Shown piece after piece: positions 16,045 through 24,063 of a stretch of DNA of 36,496 nt (its first letter is position 1; each line of letters starts with the position of its first letter). The notes beneath the pieces are model-generated. The model saw nothing but the letters and a program-made list of their open reading frames with translations. It was not told the origin of the DNA and did no database searches. The stretch is from NCBI RefSeq assembly GCF_001580995.1, contig NZ_LHZU01000112.1, positions 1 to 36,496 of the forward strand. The letters are read 5' to 3'. Position numbers and translations under genes: made by a program. Source of the stretch: Acetobacter senegalensis. GTDB taxonomy: Bacteria > Pseudomonadota > Alphaproteobacteria > Acetobacterales > Acetobacteraceae.

Positions 16045-18408
16045 TCATGAACGCGCCCTGTCGGCCTGCGCAATGCCCGGCGCAGCCCTCAACCCCGCGA
16101 TAACAGACGAGAGATGCCGAAGATCACGCACTTCCACATCTACCAGAATCTCCATGAAATCGAGCTGCCGGTGAACAATCTTGAGGTTCACCATGGAGGC
16201 ATCACTCTTGGAGAGGGCGTTGGTAATGGTAGCCAGAACTGAAGGCTCGTTTTCCGCCACGATTGAAATGCGCCCCACCCGCATTTCCGCCGCACCCACG
16301 CGGGCCATGGCGTCATAATCCCAGTCCACATCCAGAAAGCGTTCTGGCGTGGCGGCAAAGCTTTCCAGCGTCTGGCAGGTACGAGTGTGAACGGTTACGC
16401 CCTTGCCGGTTGCAACCACCCCCACAATCCGGTCTCCCGGCAACGGATGGCAGCAGGCGGCAAAATGGACGGCAACTCCGGGGCCAAGTCCGACCAGAGG
16501 GATACTTCCGCCCGAACGCCGCCCACCACCAGACGCTGGCGCAGGAGCACGCGGACGGGGGCCAGCCGTACCCAGCACACCCGGCAAGCCCGGCACCATA
16601 CGCGGTGCGCGTGACGCCCGGCGCAACTCCGGATAGGCCGCATACACCACATCCCGCGCGCTCAGATTGTTGTTGCCAACCGCAACATACAGATCCTGCA
16701 GGGAGCTTTGTTTCAGGCCTTTCAGGGTTGGTTCAATAACCTTTTCAGACCCATCAACCCCTTCCTGCCGGAAGGCCTTGGCCAGAGCAGCACGCCCGTT
16801 ATCCAGATAGGTCTGCCGCTGCTGTGCCGCCACATAACGGCGGATGCGTGCGCGCGCCTTGCCGGTGACCACAAACCGCTCCCACGAAGGGGACGGAGCC
16901 CCCCCGCGTGCGGTCATGATTTCAACCTGATCCCCGTTCTGCAATTCATGCCGCAGCGGCATCAGGCGGCCATTGATCTTGGCGCCTACGCAGGAATCCC
17001 CAATCTGGCTATGCACGGCGTAAGCAAAATCAACGGGCGTCGCCCCGCGCGGCAGCGAGATAAGCTGCCCCTTGGGGGAAAAGCAGAAAACCTGATCCTG
17101 ATAAAGTTCGAGCTTGGTGTTTTCGAGAAATTCGTCTGGCGCGGAGGAGGCTTCCAGAATTTCGAGCAGATCCTGCACCCAGCGCGGACGCCGGAAGCTG
17201 GCGGGACCGCTTTCATCCTCTGCCGTGCCTTCCTTGTAAGCCCAGTGCGCGGCCACCCCGTTTTCTGCCACATCATGCATGGCAGACGTACGAATCTGTA
17301 CTTCTATCTTCTGGTTACGCGGAGACCGCAGCGTCACCCCCGTGTGAAGGCTCTGATATCCGTTGGCCTTGGGGGTTGAGATATAATCCTTGAAGCGGCC
17401 AGCAATAACGGGATAGGCGGCATGCACCGCACCCAGCGCCATGTAACAATCTTCCCGCGTTTCCACAATCACGCGAAAAGCCATGATGTCTGAAAGCTGT
17501 TCAAACGCCACATTCCGACGCTGCATTTTCTCCCAGATGGAATAGGGAGATTTCTCCCGCCCTGAAACATGGACGTTTTTCAGGCCGGCTTCATGACACA
17601 GGCGCAGCAACTCGCGCCGCACTTCCTCAATAACATCAGCGCCCTGGCCACGCAGATAGTTCAGACGCGCCCGGATGGTGACATCTGCTTCTGGCTCAAG
17701 CTGAGCAAAAGACAGGTTCTGAAGTTCTGTCTTGACCCGATCCATACCGATACGTTCGGCAAGGGGGGCGTAGATATCCAGCGTTTCCCGCGCAATACGC
17801 TGGCGGCGGTCCACACGTTCCACAAAATGCAACGTGCGCATGTTGTGGAGACGATCTGCCAGTTTGACCAGCAGAACGCGGATATCCTTGGACATGGCCA
17901 GCACAAGCTTGCGGAAATTCTCCGCCTGCTTGGTACGGTCAGACTGAAGTTCCAAGCGTGTAAGCTTGGTCACCCCGTCCACCAGATCTGCTACCGTATC
18001 CCCAAACTGGGCCCGCAGATCATCCTGCGTTACGCCGGTATCTTCAATTGTATCATGCAGCAGCCCGGTCAGGATGGACGGCACATCCAGACGAAAGCCC
18101 GCCAAAATCATGGCAACGGCCAAAGGGTGCGTTATGTAGGGATCGCCATTGTCACGAAGCTGGCCCTCATGGGCTTTCTTCGCGACAGCAAAGGCTCGGC
18201 GGATAAGGTCAACATCAGCGGCAGGTGCGTACTCACGCACCACGTTGACCAACCGCTCGCAGTTCACATCACCGCGCCCGTTTTTTTCGGGCACAGCGGC
18301 AACAGCGTTGCCATCTTTCACCACGGCAGGCAGTGGCGCATCAGGCCTCCCGGCCTCTACCACAGGAACAATTGTCCCCGTCTGGTTTTCGCGCCCTGCC
18401 TGCGTCAC
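16045..18408 (-). CDS. rsh: RelA/SpoT homolog, bifunctional (p)ppGpp synthetase/hydrolase
   Basis: Rsh makes and degrades (p)ppGpp. The 787-residue protein has an unstructured N-terminal extension of about 50 residues, then the HD hydrolase domain with HD at 118-119 in LLHDTIED. The synthetase domain has REKSPYSIWEKM near 284 and EQLSDIMAFRVIV near 303. A TGS domain (about 415-475), a zinc-finger-like HFAACCHPLPGD segment and a C-terminal ACT domain follow. Both catalytic halves keep their motifs, so it should be bifunctional. A Pro/Arg/Gly-rich linker (around residue 620) precedes the HFAACC segment. The start is GTG 6 bases after the rpoZ stop. Confidence 0.95.
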   Translation of the reverse strand: MTQAGRENQTGTIVPVVEAGRPDAPLPAVVKDGNAVAAVPEKNGRGDVNCERLVNVVREYAPAADVDLIRRAFAVAKKAHEGQLRDNGDPYITHPLAVAMILAGFRLDVPSILTGLLHDTIEDTGVTQDDLRAQFGDTVADLVDGVTKLTRLELQSDRTKQAENFRKLVLAMSKDIRVLLVKLADRLHNMRTLHFVERVDRRQRIARETLDIYAPLAERIGMDRVKTELQNLSFAQLEPEADVTIRARLNYLRGQGADVIEEVRRELLRLCHEAGLKNVHVSGREKSPYSIWEKMQRRNVAFEQLSDIMAFRVIVETREDCYMALGAVHAAYPVIAGRFKDYISTPKANGYQSLHTGVTLRSPRNQKIEVQIRTSAMHDVAENGVAAHWAYKEGTAEDESGPASFRRPRWVQDLLEILEASSAPDEFLENTKLELYQDQVFCFSPKGQLISLPRGATPVDFAYAVHSQIGDSCVGAKINGRLMPLRHELQNGDQVEIMTARGGAPSPSWERFVVTGKARARIRRYVAAQQRQTYLDNGRAALAKAFRQEGVDGSEKVIEPTLKGLKQSSLQDLYVAVGNNNLSARDVVYAAYPELRRASRAPRMVPGLPGVLGTAGPRPRAPAPASGGGRRSGGSIPLVGLGPGVAVHFAACCHPLPGDRIVGVVATGKGVTVHTRTCQTLESFAATPERFLDVDWDYDAMARVGAAEMRVGRISIVAENEPSVLATITNALSKSDASMVNLKIVHRQLDFMEILVDVEVRDLRHLSSVIAGLRAAPGIAQADRARS

Positions 18409-18414
18409 ACGCTC

Positions 18415-18786
18415 TTACCGACGAGCGCGGCCGCTCAGAGCTGCTTCAACAGCGCCAGCATCATCAGCGGCTTCTTCTTCAGGGGAGACTTCCTGCAGAC
18501 CAAAGATGTTCTGCTCGGTCGGCACCAGATCCTGTACTTCTTCATCCACAGGTTCGGGTTCGGGCTCACGGGCCTGAGAACGGATCAGATCGTTGCGCAG
18601 ATCAGACAGCTTGACCGTTTCATCCGCAATTTCACGCAGCGCCACAACCGGATTCTTGTCATTATCACGGTCGATGGTAAGCTCTTCACCACGAGAGATA
18701 TTACGGGCGCGCTGGGCCGCGTACAGCACCAGTTCAAAACGGTTCGGGACTTTCTCTACGCAGTCTTCGACGGTGACGCGGGCCAT
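18415..18786 (-). CDS. rpoZ: RNA polymerase omega subunit
   Basis: Omega helps fold and assemble the beta-prime subunit and, in proteobacteria, forms part of a ppGpp-binding site. The N-terminal 75 residues match the family: [26 protein letters not shown] and [10 protein letters not shown]. The remaining 45 or so residues are acidic, with an [12 protein letters not shown] stretch, and make the protein longer (123 residues) than the E. coli subunit of about 90. The gene sits directly upstream of rsh, the standard pairing. Confidence 0.95.
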   Translation of the reverse strand: MARVTVEDCVEKVPNRFELVLYAAQRARNISRGEELTIDRDNDKNPVVALREIADETVKLSDLRNDLIRSQAREPEPEPVDEEVQDLVPTEQNIFGLQEVSPEEEAADDAGAVEAALSGRARR

Positions 18787-18864
18787 TACGAAGAGCCTCC
18801 AGACAATTCAGCTACAAGATATAGAAAGAACATATTACCTCATCCCCCGACCACAAGGAAGAGG

Positions 18865-19356
18865 CTATTCCTGAATTTGCCGGATTTCCTGCCCTGCAAC
18901 TTGCGCCAGCATGGCCTCCAGCCTCTGCCCGGTAGCCGGATGAACCCAGTCCGGCATCACATCGCGCAGCGGGAGCAGGACAAAAGCACGCTCATGCGCA
19001 CGGGGGTGCGGCAAAGTAAGATGAGGCAGATTCTGACACAATACATCAAAGGCTATAATATCGAGATCAAGTGTGCGGGCTGCATTGCGCACTGACCGTT
19101 CGCGCCCAAAATCCAGCTCCACCTGCTGTAATGCCGCCAGCAAGGCGTCGGGCGTCAGGGTTGTGGTCGCGCGGATCACACCATTTATATAAGGAGGCTG
19201 CCCGGATGGCGGCACAGGCGCACTTTCATACCAGCGTGAGACCCCAACAACATGCAACCCTGGGAGGGCGCGCAACGTTTCAACTACCTTATGGCATGTT
19301 GTTAATGCCTCCTGCCCGCCAAGCGGCAGATTAGCCCCCACTGCAATCAGTACCAT
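18865..19356 (-). CDS. folK: 2-amino-4-hydroxy-6-hydroxymethyldihydropteridine pyrophosphokinase
   Basis: FolK transfers pyrophosphate from ATP to the hydroxymethyl pterin in folate synthesis. Family motifs are present: GANLPLGG, SRWYESAPV, then RTLDLDIIAFD and LPHPRAHERAFVLLPLRDV. The start at ATG 19356 gives 163 residues and has GGAAGGG seven bases upstream. In-frame starts up to 19404, including an ATG at 19380, are less well supported. It is followed by rpoZ after 78 bp and is divergent from the NYN-domain gene. Confidence 0.93.
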   Translation of the reverse strand: MVLIAVGANLPLGGQEALTTCHKVVETLRALPGLHVVGVSRWYESAPVPPSGQPPYINGVIRATTTLTPDALLAALQQVELDFGRERSVRNAARTLDLDIIAFDVLCQNLPHLTLPHPRAHERAFVLLPLRDVMPDWVHPATGQRLEAMLAQVAGQEIRQIQE

Positions 19357-19411
19357 TTCCGCACCCTTCCAGAATTTCATGTTTGGTGATATATCTTTTT
19401 CCACAATCAGC

Positions 19412-19417
19412 AGTATA
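19412..19417 (-). promoter_or_regulatory. folK: Possible -10 box for the folK transcript
   Basis: On the minus strand the hexamer reads TATACT, one mismatch from TATAAT, about 56 bases upstream of the chosen folK ATG. It lies in the AT-richer divergent gap. No good -35 hexamer is found at the right distance, so this is only a candidate. Confidence 0.25.
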
Positions 19418-19513
19418 GTTATGTAGTGCCAAGTGTTTTGTGTCCGAACCTGGCCCCAATTTTAACGAAATTTCACAATACCTTTGGGTTATATATTAAA
19501 GGACGACCACCAA

Positions 19514-20137
19514 ATGAATCTGAAAAAAGATGAAAGAACCTGTCTTTTTATTGACGGTTCCAGCCTTTATTCTACCTCAAGAAGCTTGGGCTTTGATGTC
19601 GATTATAAAAAACTTTTAGATTTCTTTGCCTCAAAGACGCACGTTATCCGCGCGTATTATTACGCTGCCATTCTTGATACCGAGGATTACTCCCCCCTCA
19701 AGCCGCTGACTGACTGGCTGTCCTATAACGGCTATTTTCTGGTTACAAAGCCCGCGCGCGAATTTACCGATGCAACAGGCAAGCGTCGCGTAAAAGGGAA
19801 TATGGAAATAGAGATCGCCGTCGATATGATGGAAATGGCGCCTCATATTGATCACGCCATCCTCTTCACGGGTGATTCCGATTTCCGCCGGGTGGTGGAA
19901 GCTGTGCAGCGGCAAGGCACTCGCGTTTCTGTGGTTTCTTCCATGCGTTCAAGCCCGCCACTGATTGGGGATGATCTGCGCCGTCAGGCCGATAACTTCC
20001 TGGAGCTGGCAACCTTGGGTGCAAACTTCACGCGCCGCCAGACGGAAACCCCGACCCGTACCCGCACGGCTCCGCCCCCTGTGCGTCACCCGGCCGACCA
20101 GTTGAGCGAACCTGAAGAAGAAGATCCGCTCACCTGA
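19514..20137 (+). CDS. NYN (LabA/DUF88-type) domain protein, putative ribonuclease
   Basis: NYN domains are PIN-like nuclease folds and many act on RNA; the target of this one is not known. From ATG 19514 the protein has 207 residues. The acidic active-site set of the fold is visible: Asp14 in FIDGSSLY, Glu98/Glu100 and Asp104 in MEIEIAVDMMEM, and Asp121/Asp123 in FTGDSDF. The usual Asn of the first motif is Ser here (DGSS). The last 35 or so residues are Thr/Pro/Arg-rich, then acidic (EPEEEDP), and look disordered. AAGGA lies 10 bases upstream. A TTG at 19484 extends the frame without a good binding site. It is a single gene, divergent from folK. Confidence 0.85.
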   Translation: MNLKKDERTCLFIDGSSLYSTSRSLGFDVDYKKLLDFFASKTHVIRAYYYAAILDTEDYSPLKPLTDWLSYNGYFLVTKPAREFTDATGKRRVKGNMEIEIAVDMMEMAPHIDHAILFTGDSDFRRVVEAVQRQGTRVSVVSSMRSSPPLIGDDLRRQADNFLELATLGANFTRRQTETPTRTRTAPPPVRHPADQLSEPEEEDPLT

Positions 20138-20170
20138 GCACGCGTCAATCCGTACCCTTTTCTCCACCCG

Positions 20171-20214
20171 ACAGAAACAGTTTACCTAACCCAAGACGGT
20201 ATGGCTGTTTCTGT
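20171..20214 (+). other. Large stem-loop after the NYN gene
   Basis: A perfect 10-bp inverted repeat pairs 20171-20180 (ACAGAAACAG) with 20205-20214 (CTGTTTCTGT). An inner 4-bp helix pairs TACC (20183-20186) with GGTA (20198-20201). No T run follows, so it is not a standard Rho-independent terminator. It lies 34 bases past the NYN stop and 183 bases before the carbonic anhydrase gene. It may be a weak terminator, a transcript-stabilising end or a leader element. Confidence 0.5.
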
Positions 20215-20397
20215 TAGCCTCCCCAACAAGTCAGACTCTTTAGGTCGTTGATTTAAAACCCCCTTCCGGTTTCTTTAAAAAAAATTTCAGAGTCACGGAA
20301 AAATATGGGGTGCTATGCGTTTAAAGCAACTCTAAGATGTCGCCATATCAAATGGTGATAGAGATTTCTCTGACTGCTTTAATTTGGAGCCGCTTAT

Positions 20398-21081
20398 ATG
20401 CCCACATGTTCTGAAGCCCGATCCAGCCTCCTTTCGCTTCTTCGCGGCGTTGAACATTTCAATACCGAGGTGTTCCCGGCAAAAGAGAAACTGTTCGCCT
20501 CTCTGGCGAGCGGCCAATCTCCGGACGCCCTGTTCATTGCCTGCGCGGATAGCCGGATCAACCCCAACCTGATTACCCAGACTGAGCCGGGTGATCTCTT
20601 TATTCTGCGCAACATTGGCAACATTGTTCCCGCGTATGGCGAAATGCTGGGTGGCGTTTCTTCCGCCATTGAGTACGCAGTCCTAGGGCTTGGTGTCTCC
20701 GCCATTATTGTGTGCGGTCATTCTGACTGCGGCGCCATGAAAGCCCTTCTCGCTCCCAAAAAGAGTGGGCTGGACAGCATGCCGACCGTGGCAACATGGC
20801 TGCGCAACGCAGAAGCGGCCCGTGCCTCCATGGGAGAGTTAAAGGCAGAAGACGCTGGCCCATCCAACGTCCGCACTCTTTCTGAACGCAATGTGCTTCT
20901 CCAGATTGCACACCTGAAAACACACCCCGCTGTTGTGGCAGGGCTGGCGCGCGGGACACTCTTCCTGCAAGGCTGGTTCTATGACATCGGCTCGGGCGAA
21001 ATCAGCATTCTGGATGAACAGACACGCACTACCGTTTCCATCCCGGAAACAATCAGCCGACTGGAAAGCGAAGCAGCCTGA
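20398..21081 (+). CDS. Beta-class carbonic anhydrase
   Basis: Beta-carbonic anhydrases interconvert CO2 and bicarbonate with a zinc ion in the cytoplasm, supplying bicarbonate for carboxylases in fatty acid and nucleotide synthesis. The 227-residue protein has all zinc and catalytic residues: Cys49, Asp51 and Arg53 in CADSR, and His108 and Cys111 in GHSDCGAM. No signal peptide is seen. The ATG at 20398 has GGAG 9 bases upstream. It is preceded by a 260-bp gap containing the stem-loop at 20171-20214. Length and motifs fit the Can/CynT group, but I cannot assign one. Confidence 0.94.
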   Translation: MPTCSEARSSLLSLLRGVEHFNTEVFPAKEKLFASLASGQSPDALFIACADSRINPNLITQTEPGDLFILRNIGNIVPAYGEMLGGVSSAIEYAVLGLGVSAIIVCGHSDCGAMKALLAPKKSGLDSMPTVATWLRNAEAARASMGELKAEDAGPSNVRTLSERNVLLQIAHLKTHPAVVAGLARGTLFLQGWFYDIGSGEISILDEQTRTTVSIPETISRLESEAA

Positions 21082-21163
21082 TAACAGGTTAGCAGCGTTC
21101 CAACACACCAAGGCGGGGCTCAGGCCTCGCCTGACCTGCTTTTACCCCGCTTATGGTTTTCTG

Positions 21164-22012
21164 GTGTTTTTGGTGCTGGCTATTGTGCTGGCTGCCACAC
21201 CAACGGCTTATGCCCGCACTCTGAAAATCGCGACCTGGAACATGGACTGGCTGGTGGACGAAAGTCAGCACCCAATCCAACCGTTACCTTCTGACATTCC
21301 CCATCGTAACGCAGCCGATTTCACTGCTTTGGCCGGTTACGCGCGCTCTCTTGATGCGGATATTATTGGGGTTCAGGAAGTGGATGCCATCCCTTCTTTG
21401 AGCCGTATTTTCCCGCCCGGGCAGTACCAACTCTTCCTGTCCGGCGATCGTGTTACCCAACATACGGGAATAGCCATTCGCCAAGGCCTAACTGTTACAC
21501 GCAACCCCGACGTAACGGAGCTTGATGTTTCAGCAGGAGCACCCCATCCACTGCGGAGCGGCCTGGATTTGACGGTACATGAAGGCACAACCAGCCTGCG
21601 GGTTCTGGTTGTGCACCTAAAAACGGGCTGCTGGGATAATCCGCCAGAAGAAAGAAAGCACGCCTGCCCCCTTCTGCTCCAGCAGTTTGCCGCTCTCAAA
21701 AACTGGATTGCCGCTCGACAGGACGCGAAGGACGCATTCCTGATCATGGGAGATTTTAACCGGCGCCTGACCCCTCATGATCCGCTTTTTCTTAGTCTTC
21801 TTCAAAGCGGTCCACTGCGCCTGACCACGGCAGGCCACGCTAGCCCGTGTGAAGGGGGCACCTATTTTATCGACCATATCCTTCTGGGCGGCCCCGCCAT
21901 GCAATGGGAAGAAAAAAACTCTCTGCGCGTTCTGGTTTATCGGGACACTGGCCAAGCCATTCTCTCCGACCACTGCCCGGTCTCACTCCGGCTGTCCATA
22001 CCTTCAAAATAA
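21164..22012 (+). CDS. Exported endonuclease/exonuclease/phosphatase (EEP) family protein
   Basis: EEP proteins are metal-dependent phosphodiesterases or nucleases; the substrate here is unknown. Family motifs are clear: ATWNMDWL, IIGVQEVD, VVHLKTGCW with a nearby second Cys, IMGDFNRR, and the C-terminal LSDHCPVSLRL. A hydrophobic stretch FLVLAIVLAATPTAYA precedes the domain, a likely signal peptide cut after AYA. The start is uncertain: the frame is open from inside the carbonic anhydrase gene. GTG 21164 gives 282 residues but no basic n-region, CTG 21131 would add a longer one, and ATG 21014 would overlap the upstream gene by 68 bases. The domain itself is complete. Confidence 0.85.
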   Translation: MFLVLAIVLAATPTAYARTLKIATWNMDWLVDESQHPIQPLPSDIPHRNAADFTALAGYARSLDADIIGVQEVDAIPSLSRIFPPGQYQLFLSGDRVTQHTGIAIRQGLTVTRNPDVTELDVSAGAPHPLRSGLDLTVHEGTTSLRVLVVHLKTGCWDNPPEERKHACPLLLQQFAALKNWIAARQDAKDAFLIMGDFNRRLTPHDPLFLSLLQSGPLRLTTAGHASPCEGGTYFIDHILLGGPAMQWEEKNSLRVLVYRDTGQAILSDHCPVSLRLSIPSK

Positions 22013-22130
22013 CAGGGGTACCGCCCTGCCATTTAGGGGATTTTATTAGGCGCGGTCAGTTACCACCTCTCTCCTGTGTATTTGCCTCGAAATTACGAAG
22101 CTATCCGCCTGCCCGAGATCCCATTCTGTC

Positions 22131-22169
22131 AAAAAAGAAAGGCTGCTCCGGTTTCCCGAAGCAGCCTTT
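22131..22169 (-). terminator. Strong hairpin terminator of the helicase gene, perhaps bidirectional
   Basis: A 10-bp stem pairs 22138-22147 (AAAGGCTGCT) with 22160-22169 (AGCAGCCTTT) around a 12-base loop. On the minus strand it is followed by TTTCTTTTTT, a good T tract. On the plus strand TTTT follows, so it could also stop the EEP gene that converges from the left. Confidence 0.85.
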
Positions 22170-22199
22170 TCTATAACCACAATCTCTATGGTGTGCTTT

Positions 22200-23510
22200 T
22201 TAATGCACTCGGCCCGCAGCGGCTGGTCGGCCACCACCTGACCGCCCGCCAGCACCACCGCGCGGCGGACCACCACGGCCCCGGCCACCAGCACCGCCAC
22301 GCGGCGGACCACCGCGCCCACGGCCACCGCCACCACCCAGAACAGGGGGGCGCATAGTAGAGTTTTCAGCATCCATGGAATGCCACGGATGATCACGCAC
22401 AACCGGAATGGACTTACCGATCGTCTTCTCAATATCGCGCAGCCATGCCCGCTGTTCCGGATCACAGAAGGAAACGGCCCAGCCATCACGCCCCGCACGC
22501 GCCGTACGGCCAATACGGTGAACGTAGCTTTCCGGCACATTCGGTAGATCGTAATTGAAGACGTGACTGACATCATCCACGTCAATCCCGCGAGCAGCAA
22601 TATCGGTCGCCACCAGCACTTTCACGCTGCCAGCCCGGAACCCCTTCATGGCGCGTTCACGTGCACCCTGGGATTTGTTGCCGTGAATGGCTTCTGCCAC
22701 GATGCTGTTTTTGTTGAGGAATTCCGCAACCTTGTTGGCTTCATGCTTCATCAGCGTGAACACCACAGCGCGAACCACCTTGGGAGATTCCACCAGAGTC
22801 AGCAGCGCATCGCGCTTGTTTGAGCCATCCACAAACATCACAGCCTGCTGGATACGATCCACCGTGCTGGAGGGCGGCGTTACTTCCACCTTTGCAGGAT
22901 CATGCAGCAGCGAGCTGGCCAGATCGGCAATGCTGCGCGGCATGGTGGCAGAGAACAGCAGCGTCTGCCGTTTTGCCGGCAGGAAGGTCATGATACGGCG
23001 GATGTCGCGCACAAACCCCATATCCAGCATACGGTCTGCTTCATCCAGCACCAGAACTTCAAGCGCGGAAAGATCAATATAACCTTGGCCGATCAGGTCC
23101 AGCAGACGGCCCGGAGCCGCCACCAGCACATCCACACCGCGGCGCATGGCTTCAACCTGCCGCCCCTGCCCGACACCACCAAAAACCACGGCCTGCGTGA
23201 ATTTCATGTGGCGCGCATAAGCCTTGAAGCTCTCACTGATCTGGGAAACCAGTTCACGCGTGGGGGCAAGAATAAGAACGCGTGCTTTTTTAGGGCCCGC
23301 AGGTTTGGGGTTCTTCAGCAGATGGTCCAGAATCGGCAGAGCAAAAGCCGCCGTCTTCCCGGTGCCGGTCTGGGCGAGACCAAGCAGATCACGCCCGGCC
23401 AGCAAATGAGGGATGGACTGAGCCTGAATGGGGGTGGGGTTTTCATACCCCTCCTCAGCAAGCGCCTTCAACAGGGGCTCAGCAAGCTTCAGATCGGAAA
23501 ACGTAGTCAT
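22200..23510 (-). CDS. rhlE: DEAD-box RNA helicase, RhlE-like, with RGG-rich tail
   Basis: DEAD-box helicases unwind short RNA duplexes using ATP, for example in ribosome assembly, RNA decay and cold adaptation. The 436-residue protein has all core motifs in order: the Q motif (PTPIQAQSIP), AQTGTGKT, PTREL, VLDEADRMLDMGF, SAT, and HRIGRTARAG. From residue 392 onward the tail is almost only Gly, Arg, Pro and Ala, with a 13-residue unit repeated twice (RGRGGPPRGGAGG), typical of RNA-binding RGG regions. The ATG at 23510 has GAGG about 11 bases upstream. A promoter-like pair about 200 bp upstream suggests a long leader. The RhlE assignment rests on overall likeness and is less sure than the family. 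Confidence 0.93.
   Translation of the reverse strand: MTTFSDLKLAEPLLKALAEEGYENPTPIQAQSIPHLLAGRDLLGLAQTGTGKTAAFALPILDHLLKNPKPAGPKKARVLILAPTRELVSQISESFKAYARHMKFTQAVVFGGVGQGRQVEAMRRGVDVLVAAPGRLLDLIGQGYIDLSALEVLVLDEADRMLDMGFVRDIRRIMTFLPAKRQTLLFSATMPRSIADLASSLLHDPAKVEVTPPSSTVDRIQQAVMFVDGSNKRDALLTLVESPKVVRAVVFTLMKHEANKVAEFLNKNSIVAEAIHGNKSQGARERAMKGFRAGSVKVLVATDIAARGIDVDDVSHVFNYDLPNVPESYVHRIGRTARAGRDGWAVSFCDPEQRAWLRDIEKTIGKSIPVVRDHPWHSMDAENSTMRPPVLGGGGGRGRGGPPRGGAGGRGRGGPPRGGAGGRSGGGRPAAAGRVH
22245..22322 (-). repeat. Two-unit 39-bp tandem repeat inside the helicase gene
   Basis: Units 22245-22283 and 22284-22322 are direct repeats of 39 bases with seven differences, each encoding the same 13 residues, RGRGGPPRGGAGG. 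The nucleotide differences do not change the protein, so the duplication is not brand new and the peptide seems to be kept. It is a place where unit number may vary between strains. Confidence 0.85.
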
Positions 23511-23714
23511 CAGGGCAAAAACCTCTTCGTGCTGCCTGAAAAACGAGACGAAATCACCCCTTTTCAGTTGCGCACCTTGAACTTCAGCCTACACACCGCC
23601 TATTTCTCACTCGAAACAGCCGTGCACGTGCATGCATGAACTTTTTGTAACAAATGGTGGCAGCGTCGTTCATTTTCTGGAAATCTTTTTGAAAACTCTG
23701 CCCTCGCCATCCAG

Positions 23715-23743
23715 TATATAAGAGGACTTTTCTGGTCCCGCAA
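23715..23743 (-). promoter_or_regulatory. rhlE: Candidate sigma-70 promoter for the helicase
   Basis: On the minus strand TTGCGG (23738-23743) is followed after exactly 17 bases by TATATA (23715-23720). Each box keeps the TTG or TATA core but not the full consensus. Transcription would start near 23708, giving a leader of almost 200 bases before the helicase ATG. Long leaders are known for cold-regulated helicases, but no thermosensor is proven here. Confidence 0.35.
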
Positions 23744-24040
23744 GCCTTCCGTACCATTTTGGTCCTAAAAGAAAGTCTTTAAGAGCACAGCTTCGTTCTT
23801 TTTTATGTTAGTTTTATTTTGACATAAATTACGGCCGCTATGCAAAATCTTTAGATATCTGAAATAAAGTTTCCAAAACAAAGGAAAGAATTAGCGGAGT
23901 AAAAGTTCTCTTAATTTGCAAACAATCTAACAAATTTTTAAGAAGAAACTTTGGCAAGGAAAAGCGTTACCCCTCACTATTTTTTGTTACAACGCGTTTT
24001 CACTGAGAACTGATAGACTGCCTTGCCTTTCCAAGTACTG

Positions 24041-24063
24041 CGAACCCTCTGTTACAGGGTTCG
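24041..24063. other. Perfect 8-bp hairpin in the metW-helicase gap
   Basis: CGAACCCT (24041-24048) pairs with AGGGTTCG (24056-24063) around a 7-base loop. No T run follows on either strand. It lies about 210 bases past the metW stop. It could be part of an RNA or a transcription stop aided by Rho. The GGGTTCG string recalls a tRNA T-arm, but no tRNA surrounds it. Confidence 0.4.

Noticed and set aside
17569..19095. A 508-codon open frame on the plus strand across rsh, rpoZ and folK
   Set aside because: It lies antisense to three clear genes, has no family likeness and no ribosome binding site. In GC-rich DNA with biased codons such long antisense frames are common.
23819..23847. TTGACA at 23819-23824 as a plus-strand promoter
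   Set aside because: No TATAAT-like box lies at 16-18 bases (TGCAAA or GCAAAA), and no plus-strand gene follows.
24041..24063. A tRNA suggested by the GGGTTCG string
   Set aside because: The two arms form a simple hairpin, and no acceptor, D or anticodon arm can be built around it.
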